Shown in pieces: positions 5,091-10,154 of a stretch of DNA of 10,154 bases. The notes beneath the pieces were generated by a model. It searched no databases, was not told the origin of the DNA, and saw only the letters and a program-made list of their open reading frames with translations. Every line of letters begins with the position of its first letter. Within the stretch, counting starts at the first letter, position 1. The translations under genes were made by a program, and so were the position numbers. Source of the stretch: JBBRCE01 sp038205115 (lineage in GTDB: Bacteria > Planctomycetota > Planctomycetia > Pirellulales > JBBRCE01); the NCBI GenBank assembly GCA_038205115.1, contig JBBRCE010000093.1, positions 1 to 10,154 of the forward strand. The letters are read 5' to 3'.

Positions 5091-7490
5091 ATGTCTATCT
5101 CACGCTGCCCAACGATTTTTGCGGCCATTGTTTTCGTAAGTGTTTGTTCCTCATGTCTTTGCCGTGCTGAAACGCTGGCGACGAATCAGGCCCCCTTCAG
5201 CGGCAACTCGCGTTCCAACGAATTGCGGCAGGCCGTTGCTGACTTGGATGGCTGGCTCCAGCAGTCGGCAGCCGGACAAAGCTGGCGTAATGTTTTGATG
5301 CTGCCGGAACTGAGCGAGGCGTTGACTCACGATTCGGCGCAAACGCGCCAGGCCGTCGACCTGACCTACGGACGGTTGGCCAGTGGCGATCCCCGATTGA
5401 CCAACAGCCGGTTTGGTCGTGTAAAGTGGCTATTGCTCTCGCGAATCGACGCGCCCAACCCGCGTCTGACTTCACAGGAGCTGATTGCACTATGCGATCT
5501 GGAGGAGCAGCATTTCCAACCGCCAAGCATTCATCAGCTGGAAGCCGCGGCCGTACAAGTGAACGAGTCATTAGCGCGGTTGCGGCAGCGCATGCCTGCG
5601 GTCGTTGGCCGACTTTCCACCAACGAGCGCGCAAAATGGGACGAGTTTTCCGGCAAGCTCAAAGACGCTGGCGACAAGTGGAACAGCCGCGCCCACGACC
5701 TTGCCAGTGGTATCTGGCGAAGCACTCTGCTGGAAGAGGAAGAAGTTGGCGGGCTGCGTGAATTAGCCGACACCATGCGTGAATTCAGCGCTCGGTTTTT
5801 CACAGGGCAAGCTGGCATGGAAGCGCCAGAATTTAAAGAAGCCGCATATCGAATTCGCGATTTTGTCGATCTCGCCGACGTGCTCTACGGCCCCGAATCA
5901 ACCGTCGCCGCCGAACCTCCGTCACTGGAGGCAGCGGGCAAAATCGTTCGTGAGCAATACCACAATCGACTTGAGACGATTCGCAAAGCGCTACGAGATA
6001 GCCAGCCGCCCTTTTCGCATGAGGTGGCTTTGCAACTCCAGGGACCGATGCAATGGCTGCAGGCATGTCACCAATCGGCTGGCTTGGTTCGCGAGTTACG
6101 TCGGCACTTTACCAAGCCCAACTATTATGGCAACGTATCCTCCGAACTGGTACGGCGCGCCATGGAAAACGACATTTATGAAGACGCGCCTATCACCGAC
6201 ACCATACTCGGCACGGCCATTTGCGGCACGACGCATACCACCGGTCGCACGATGGTTGAACTGCTTCCGGATGCAAACGCGGCCAGCTTTCTGATCCGCA
6301 CGTCGGCTGTCGCTGCCTCGAATACTGTCGGCTCGCATCCGCCTGCCACCATTTACAGCACGGGCTGTACCGATCTTACTGGAAGCAAGCGGCTGTTCAT
6401 GGACGAGCAGGGCTTCCACAGTGGCGCCGTCGAGGCGCATGCTTCGACCCACACCAACATCAACGGAGTGGGCGTCAGCGCCAAGCACTTCCGCCGGCTG
6501 GTGAGTCGTGTCGCTCAGAAGAAGGTGGCGGAGAGCAAGCCGCAGGCGGAAGCCATCGCCTCGCAACATGCGACAGAACGCCTGCGCGGCCGCATCGAAA
6601 AACAGGCCGGTGAACAAGTCGCGAAAGCGAACGCGCGCTACGAAGAAAAAATCTATCGCCAATTGAATCGCTACAATCTGTACCCCCAAGTGCTGCGTTA
6701 TAGCAGTGCTTCGACGGCACTCATGGCCAACGGTTTTGAGGCGGACAATGGCCGCTTATCGGCCAGCGATTCGCCGACCCAACCGCAGGCCCATCACGAC
6801 GTCTTGGTACAGTTTCATGAAACGGCCGCGAACAACGCAATTCAAACCAGTTTTGGAGGTAAGACAATTTCGCAGGGACAAATTCGCAAGCGAATGATCT
6901 TGGAAGGCGACACAACCGGCCTGAAAAAGCTGGACGAAGACGACGAGAAGAAAGATGACGAGGAACTCAGCGAGCGCGCCCCGCGAGAAAATCTAACCGA
7001 TGCGGACGTTCGGCAGATCAAGCTCGAGCGGCGTCAAAAGCGCGACCTTTATCGTTCGGTCACCTTCACGCGGGTGAATCCGGTGGTCATGAAATTTCTA
7101 GACCCCGACGCGGAGAGCCCTTTGGGCGCAATTCGGTTACTCGTGCATGCCACCCGCTTCTCGCGATACGATCTGTCGAATGGTCAGGCTGCGGTCAACG
7201 TACCGACGGAAATCGCCGCGCTTTATCGCCTGCAAAATCATGACGGCATTTGCGAAGCGGTACGCGACGGCAAACTCGATATCGAAACGCTCTCTGAAGA
7301 GGCTTCGAGCGCGGACAAAAAACGAGTCTACGCACTGCAGAGCGCCTTCGATCGACTGCTGCCCAAGTCGATCCAAATCCCCAAGATCACACCCAAAGAC
7401 CAACTGGCAAAAAAACTCCGCCCACTGCCGGTCACGGAGTCGCGATCGCAAACCGGCTGGATGACCGTCGGTTGGGACATCGCTAAATAG
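5091..7490 (+). CDS. Large secreted protein of unknown function (799 residues)
   Basis: Residues 1-27 are a signal peptide (MSISRCPTIFAAIVFVSVCS..., probable cleavage near CRA/ET), so the protein is exported. Residues about 40-345 are predicted mostly helical, rich in Leu/Arg/Glu heptad-like stretches (for example 145-235). Residues about 352-465 change to a Gly/Thr/Ser-rich, strand-like domain (DTILGTAICGTTHTTGRTMV..., GCTDLTGSKRLFMDEQGFHS). Residues about 466-530 form a charged helical or coiled-coil segment. A very acidic, lysine-containing patch lies at 614-627 (LDEDDEKKDDEELS), and a mixed C-terminal domain ends GWMTVGWDIAK. I do not recognise a named family; the helical-then-beta organisation resembles large planctomycete-type conserved hypotheticals. 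No catalytic motif was found. The ATG at 5091 has AGGGAG 11 nt upstream and directly begins the signal peptide. A strong terminator follows the stop by 39 bp, so it is probably monocistronic. Confidence 0.85.
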   Translation: MSISRCPTIFAAIVFVSVCSSCLCRAETLATNQAPFSGNSRSNELRQAVADLDGWLQQSAAGQSWRNVLMLPELSEALTHDSAQTRQAVDLTYGRLASGDPRLTNSRFGRVKWLLLSRIDAPNPRLTSQELIALCDLEEQHFQPPSIHQLEAAAVQVNESLARLRQRMPAVVGRLSTNERAKWDEFSGKLKDAGDKWNSRAHDLASGIWRSTLLEEEEVGGLRELADTMREFSARFFTGQAGMEAPEFKEAAYRIRDFVDLADVLYGPESTVAAEPPSLEAAGKIVREQYHNRLETIRKALRDSQPPFSHEVALQLQGPMQWLQACHQSAGLVRELRRHFTKPNYYGNVSSELVRRAMENDIYEDAPITDTILGTAICGTTHTTGRTMVELLPDANAASFLIRTSAVAASNTVGSHPPATIYSTGCTDLTGSKRLFMDEQGFHSGAVEAHASTHTNINGVGVSAKHFRRLVSRVAQKKVAESKPQAEAIASQHATERLRGRIEKQAGEQVAKANARYEEKIYRQLNRYNLYPQVLRYSSASTALMANGFEADNGRLSASDSPTQPQAHHDVLVQFHETAANNAIQTSFGGKTISQGQIRKRMILEGDTTGLKKLDEDDEKKDDEELSERAPRENLTDADVRQIKLERRQKRDLYRSVTFTRVNPVVMKFLDPDAESPLGAIRLLVHATRFSRYDLSNGQAAVNVPTEIAALYRLQNHDGICEAVRDGKLDIETLSEEASSADKKRVYALQSAFDRLLPKSIQIPKITPKDQLAKKLRPLPVTESRSQTGWMTVGWDIAK

Positions 7491-7529
7491 GCGGCGGCTG
7501 AGTTCACGGAGATCGAATTTTGCAAATCG

Positions 7530-7566
7530 AAGTCGTGGCGGGCGCATGCGTCCGCCACGACTTTTT
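7530..7566 (+). terminator. Long-stem intrinsic terminator after the 799-residue protein gene
   Basis: A stem of about 14 pairs: AAGTCGTGGCGG and the following GC bases (7530 onward) pair with the sequence ending CCGCCACGACTT (7552-7563), with one G-T wobble and a 4-nt CATG loop (7545-7548). T residues run from 7562 to 7566. It begins 39 bp after the TAG at 7488-7490, a classical rho-independent terminator. Confidence 0.9.
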
Positions 7567-7703
7567 GCTTGCCCGGTTGCTGGTCAACGTACTAGCCGGC
7601 GCCTTCGCTCTGCGGATAGAATTTGTCGTATCAAGTTGGCGAAACGTCGTCCCGCGACGATTTTGTCGGCACGGCATTGGATCGTTCAGGAGTTGTCATT
7701 GTC

Positions 7704-8180
7704 ATGAATCGCTATGTGGATATTCGCTTCGATTGTTTGCCGCTCCGTTCGGTCGGTCGACTGGACATTCCGATTGACGCATCACCTAAATATCAGGCCC
7801 GCTGCGAGCGAATCAAGCACGCTATTGACGTTCACGGTTCGCTGAATACCTATTACTTGTACAACGCCGCCTGCACGTTTCGGCTGACCAACAGCGACGA
7901 TATTGGCATGCTGGATTTCCGCTTCGAAGGCACCGTTTTTACCGACGCCGATGACCAAAAAGCCGTCAATACCAACCTGACTGTCGACCTGCTTCGCGAA
8001 ACTTGCGACTGGCTCACGGAACCGGTCGTCAAATGGTTTGGCGAAACGGTGCCGCGCGCCGTCACCGTTGAGTTCGATCGTTATATTGCCGCCGGTGATT
8101 TAGCGCAAACCGTTCAGCGATTGGCCGCACTGCAAGCCAAAACAGATCAGTCCGGCGGCTACGTGGGCATGTATCTGTAG
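7704..8180 (+). CDS. Conserved-looking protein of unknown function, upstream of the Rdx gene
   Basis: 158 residues starting MNRYVDIRFDCLPLRSVGRL. No signal peptide or membrane segment is visible, so it is probably cytoplasmic. It looks like a compact alpha/beta protein: an N-terminal strand, a helix at about 30-45, a run of strands at 48-82 (YLYNAACTFRLTNSDD, then GMLDFRFEGTVFTD), and helices at 94-114 and 130-147. The tail is GGYVGMYL. I do not recognise a family. The ATG at 7704 is preferred, with AGGAG 11 nt upstream (7688-7692). The same frame is open back to a TTG at 7623, but that extension has no ribosome site and a poorly protein-like sequence. It lies 41 bp upstream of the Rdx-family gene on the same strand, and the two are probably one operon behind the terminator at 7566. 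Confidence 0.8.
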   Translation: MNRYVDIRFDCLPLRSVGRLDIPIDASPKYQARCERIKHAIDVHGSLNTYYLYNAACTFRLTNSDDIGMLDFRFEGTVFTDADDQKAVNTNLTVDLLRETCDWLTEPVVKWFGETVPRAVTVEFDRYIAAGDLAQTVQRLAALQAKTDQSGGYVGMYL

Positions 8181-8221
8181 CCCAACATCGGCTCAATCCC
8201 GCGTCATCATAAACTGGCACC

Positions 8222-8548
8222 ATGAACTTGCCGATCACGCCCAACGAAGCCGTCAAACCTTCGATTCGAATCACTTATTGCACGCAATGCCATTGGCTGC
8301 TGCGCGCCGCCTGGATGGCTCAAGAACTGCTCTCGACGTTCACGCAGGAACTGGGCGAAGTCGCGCTACGTCCAGGCACGGGCGGCATTTTCGAAGTCTC
8401 CGTCGACCAGACGTTGATTTGGTCGCGGGCCGCATCCGGTCGGTTTCCGGACATCAAAGAACTGAAGCAATTGGTGCGCGACCGCGTTGCGCCGGAACGC
8501 AACCTGGGACACACCGACCGCGCCAGTCCGCCCGAAGCCGCCGGCTAA
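8222..8548 (+). CDS. Rdx (SelT/SelW/SelH) family protein, cysteine form
   Basis: 108 residues. The core matches the Rdx family, small thioredoxin-like redox proteins: RITYCTQCHWLLRAAWMAQE (16-35) with the CxxC pair C20/C23, then a helix ending LLSTF, then 'GEVALRPGTGGIFEVSVD' (44-61), 'IWSRAASGRFPDIKELKQLV' (65-84) and a C-terminal LGHTDR. In selenoprotein relatives the second position is selenocysteine; here it is cysteine (TGC), so no recoding is needed. The family is implicated in thiol redox handling, but bacterial substrates are poorly known. Length is normal for the family. No Shine-Dalgarno is visible before the ATG at 8222. The start is chosen because it is the first ATG after the preceding gene and leaves a short N-terminal lead before the first strand. 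Confidence 0.9.
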   Translation: MNLPITPNEAVKPSIRITYCTQCHWLLRAAWMAQELLSTFTQELGEVALRPGTGGIFEVSVDQTLIWSRAASGRFPDIKELKQLVRDRVAPERNLGHTDRASPPEAAG

Positions 8549-8568
8549 CGATTGCCGGCAAAATCGTT
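8547..8568 (+). terminator. Hairpin overlapping the stop of the Rdx gene, weak terminator candidate
   Basis: A 7-bp stem AACGATT/AATCGTT with an 8-nt loop, overlapping the TAA at 8546-8548. The loop contains GCCGGC, which could instead pair with the GCCGGC just upstream. It is followed only by TTGG, without a proper T-run, so termination here is uncertain. Confidence 0.25.
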
Positions 8569-8703
8569 TGGCTTGCGTAATTGATTACTGCTCGCAACAG
8601 CGGACGACGGTCTGCCCGCCTGCGGCAAAAAAGTTCCGTCGGCAATGGTGAGCCGCGCGCCTGCCAAGTCCTGCGAGCTATTCGTTCGTTTTCGCAACGC
8701 AAC

Positions 8704-8711
8704 GGCCTTGT
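8704..8711 (+). repeat. Left terminal inverted repeat of the IS5-family element
   Basis: GGCCTTGT, the exact inverted match of 9731-9738. It continues CGAACAAACG, resembling IS903-type ends, and lies 74 bp before the transposase start. Confidence 0.6.
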
Positions 8712-8785
8712 CGAACAAACGGGTTTTTTTCCCGCGTAGGAACGAGGGAATTTGTATACGCTCGTTCATTATCAAGGATGTTTCG

Positions 8786-9727
8786 ATGGCTCAGGCAGTC
8801 AAAGGATCGTGCAAGATTACGAATTGGTCAAAATATAACCTGGCGCTGGTCAATCGCGGTGACATCACGTTCTGGTTTAGCGACGAAGTGCTGCGAAAGT
8901 GGGAACACGACAACGCCAGCGGCAAGGTCGGTCGGCCCTTCGAGTTCAGCGACACGGCGATTGAATGCTTGCTGGTGTTGCGAGAACTGTTTCGCCTGCC
9001 GTACCGACAAACCGCAGGCTTGGCTAACGCGCTGGTCAAACTGATGCAGATGGATTTGAAAATTCCGGACTATACGTCGCTGGCGAAACGAGCTGCCAAG
9101 CTGAAGATCGATTTGGCGCCCACGCGCAGCCAAGGCAAGATCGAAGTCGTCGTCGACAGCACCGGTCTGAAAGTCTTTGGCGATGGCGAATGGAAAGCGC
9201 GTAAATTCGGTCCTTCCAAACGTCGCACCTGGCGGAAGCTGCATTTGGCGATCAATCCCGAAACGCAGGAAATTGTGGCCGAAGTGCTGACCGAAAACAG
9301 CGGCCATGATGCCGACCAAGTCTGCCCATTGCTGGAACGGATTCCTCAGCCGATCGAGCATTTTTACGGCGACTCGGCCTACGACAAATGGAAGGTCTAT
9401 GGCCCGCTGGCTCAGCGCGGCGCGCAGCCAATCATTCCGCCGCAACACAATGCTAAGATCAAGCAGCACGCCAACTCCTTGGCACCACCGCTGCCGCGCG
9501 ACGAAGCGATCCGAGGCATTCGCCATTTGGGCCGCAGGAGTTGGAAGAAAGAGATTGGTTACCGTCGTCGTTCACTCGGCGAGACTGCCATGTTCCGGCT
9601 GAAAACCATCTTCGGTAGCGCATTAAAAAATCGCGACTTCAAAAATCAACAGGCCGAAGCTCGACTTCGCTGTAAAATCCTCAACCATCTCACCCAACGC
9701 GGCCTGCCCGAGTTCGAATGGAATTAG
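8786..9727 (+). CDS. IS5-family (IS903 group) DDE transposase
   Basis: 313 residues, full length for the group. The N-terminal part (about 12-110) has the group pattern NWSKYNLALVNRGDITFWF, GRPFEFSDTAIECLLVLREL and PDYTSLAKR, which forms the DNA-binding region. The catalytic DDE residues are visible: D124 in VVDSTGLKVFG, D196 in YGDSAYDKW and E266 in RRSLGETAMFRLK. Around the glutamate the complete signature is Y259-x2-R262-x3-E266-x6-K273, so the enzyme should be able to cut and join element ends. The ATG at 8786 has AAGGA about 8 nt upstream; an in-frame ATG at 8645 lies outside the element and is rejected. The stop is only 3 bp from the right terminal repeat. It has no frameshift or premature stop. 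Confidence 0.93.
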   Translation: MAQAVKGSCKITNWSKYNLALVNRGDITFWFSDEVLRKWEHDNASGKVGRPFEFSDTAIECLLVLRELFRLPYRQTAGLANALVKLMQMDLKIPDYTSLAKRAAKLKIDLAPTRSQGKIEVVVDSTGLKVFGDGEWKARKFGPSKRRTWRKLHLAINPETQEIVAEVLTENSGHDADQVCPLLERIPQPIEHFYGDSAYDKWKVYGPLAQRGAQPIIPPQHNAKIKQHANSLAPPLPRDEAIRGIRHLGRRSWKKEIGYRRRSLGETAMFRLKTIFGSALKNRDFKNQQAEARLRCKILNHLTQRGLPEFEWN

Positions 9728-9730
9728 GAA

Positions 9731-9738
9731 ACAAGGCC
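9731..9738 (-). repeat. Right terminal inverted repeat of the IS5-family element
   Basis: ACAAGGCC, the exact inverted match of 8704-8711, located 3 bp after the transposase stop. The inner sequence diverges from the left end after 8 bases. Confidence 0.55.
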
Positions 9739-9870
9739 TTTTGCATAAACAAAGTTCGCTCGTTGCTAGTTTGGATGATGAGGTTGGAAACCAGTGTCAA
9801 TAGTTACGTGGAATTTAAATGTCGGTTTCCTGTTGTGCGCGAAGCAAACGGTTGCCGAACCCTAACCAGC

Positions 9871-10032
9871 ATGGACTCCAGTATGGATTGCTCGAAATCC
9901 AGTCTTCGTCGACTAGCAATTGTTTTTTGCGGAGTAGGAATGATTTCGACGGTCGCGTGGTGCTGCATTATTGATGATTGGTTTCAACTGCCCGCACGAA
10001 TTTTGGGAGCAACTAGCAGCCCGTCGAAGTAA
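9871..10032 (+). CDS. Doubtful small membrane peptide
   Basis: A 53-codon open frame beginning MDSSMDCSKSSLRRLAIVFC with one hydrophobic stretch (about residues 15-34) that could be a membrane segment or signal anchor. No Shine-Dalgarno is visible and no family is recognised. The frame is open upstream into the IS end. It could be chance or a gene remnant. Confidence 0.2.
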   Translation: MDSSMDCSKSSLRRLAIVFCGVGMISTVAWCCIIDDWFQLPARILGATSSPSK

Positions 10033-10038
10033 GCCTAT

Positions 10039-10154
10039 TTAGGCGGCAACGTGGCAGGCGTTGATGGCGGACGCGAGCGAGTTTTTTGATGTGGGTCGAA
10101 TTGTGTGGAGCTGAAACGCGGCGCGATGGAGGCGAATGGCAAGTTGGGCGAGGG
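10039..10154 (-). CDS. Possible 3' end of a gene entering from the right edge
   Basis: A minus-strand frame open from the window edge to a TAA at 10041-10039. It encodes 37 full codons ending SLASAINACHVAA. Third positions are strongly C/G, which fits coding in this genome better than the sequence to its left. Another minus-strand frame is also open here, so the assignment is weak. No family is recognised. Confidence 0.25.
   Translation of the reverse strand, partial: LAQLAIRLHRAAFQLHTIRPTSKNSLASAINACHVAA

Larger units (their letters stand above)
8704..9738 (+). mobile_element. IS5-family (IS903-like) insertion sequence with intact transposase
   Basis: The element spans about 1035 bp, in the normal range for this group, and carries one transposase gene (8786-9727). 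The ends are placed at GGCCTTGT (8704-8711) and its inverted copy ACAAGGCC (9731-9738). The left end reads GGCCTTGTCGAACAAACG, close to the GGCTTTGTTGAATAAA type of IS903 ends. Beyond the first 8 bases the right end matches poorly (about 10 of 18). No 9-bp target duplication is visible: the left flank is CAACGCAAC and the right flank is TTTTGCATA. Both flanks appear non-coding. Confidence 0.75.
9739..10154. other. Right-hand region without a convincing gene
   Basis: 416 bp after the IS5-family element. It has two weak open frames (listed separately) and no ribosome site or recognisable domain. Base composition changes around 10040: the part before it is relatively AT-rich, and the part after it is GC-rich with codon-like third-position GC on the minus strand. 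The region just after the IS may be degraded sequence. Confidence 0.4.

Noticed and set aside
6096..6689. A 197-codon antisense open frame inside the 799-residue gene
   Set aside because: No ribosome site and no recognisable domain; explained as a shadow of the plus-strand gene.
8279..8290. Possible selenocysteine site in the SelW-like protein
   Set aside because: The CxxC codons are ordinary cysteine codons and there is no in-frame TGA, so this is the cysteine form of the family.
8720..8734. CGGG-T7-CCCG structure inside the left IS end as a terminator
   Set aside because: The stem is only 4 bp with the T-run in the loop rather than after the stem, so it does not fit an intrinsic terminator.
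8645..8785. N-terminal extension of the IS5-family transposase from an ATG at 8645
   Set aside because: That ATG lies outside the left terminal repeat of the element; the ATG at 8786 has AAGGA in place and matches family length.
8828..9526. A 232-codon open frame antisense to the IS5-family transposase
   Set aside because: It is a shadow of the transposase reading frame. The sense strand has a complete DDE signature and a good ribosome site, and the antisense product resembles nothing known.

Overview
The window looks like a piece of a planctomycete chromosome, most likely Pirellulales. This is inferred from the protein types, not from a marker gene: membrane-anchored squalene-cyclase-fold proteins, a CPXCG-type cysteine-rich mini-protein, a thioredoxin-like/CAP-like exported protein, a very large secreted protein of unknown function, and mixed Shine-Dalgarno use with some genes lacking a visible site. 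The sequence is moderately GC-rich and coding density is modest. No rRNA, tRNA or CRISPR array was seen.

Left part, minus strand, read from about 4740 down to 1. The order of transcription is: an exported thioredoxin-like/CAP-like protein (4739-3834); a small secreted protein (3662-3297) followed by a strong intrinsic terminator; a 60-residue CPXCG zinc-ribbon-like protein (3217-3035) starting only 15 nt after the terminator T-run; and two tandem membrane-anchored alpha/alpha-toroid (prenyltransferase/squalene-cyclase repeat) proteins (2727-1147 and 1050-139). The second toroid gene lacks about 120 C-terminal residues relative to its neighbour. It ends directly against the end of an IS3-like insertion sequence, whose OrfA start (84-1) runs off the left edge.

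Centre, plus strand. A 351-bp divergent intergenic region precedes a 799-residue secreted protein of unknown function (5091-7490), closed by a near-perfect long-stem terminator (7530-7566). Next come a 158-residue unknown protein (7704-8180) and a Rdx (SelT/SelW/SelH-type) CxxC protein (8222-8548), 41 bp apart and probably co-transcribed.

Right part. An IS5-family (IS903-like) element (about 8704-9738) carries an intact 313-residue DDE transposase with a complete Y-R-E-K signature, but its visible terminal repeats are short. The last 416 bp hold no convincing gene, only two weak open frames.

No known defence, secretion or biosynthetic system is complete here. The most interesting material is the set of lineage-type exported proteins of unknown function, the apparent gene truncation by an IS, and the redox-flavoured pieces (a thioredoxin fold without its CxxC, a CAP-like domain with two CxxC motifs, a CxxC Rdx protein and a cysteine-rich mini-protein).
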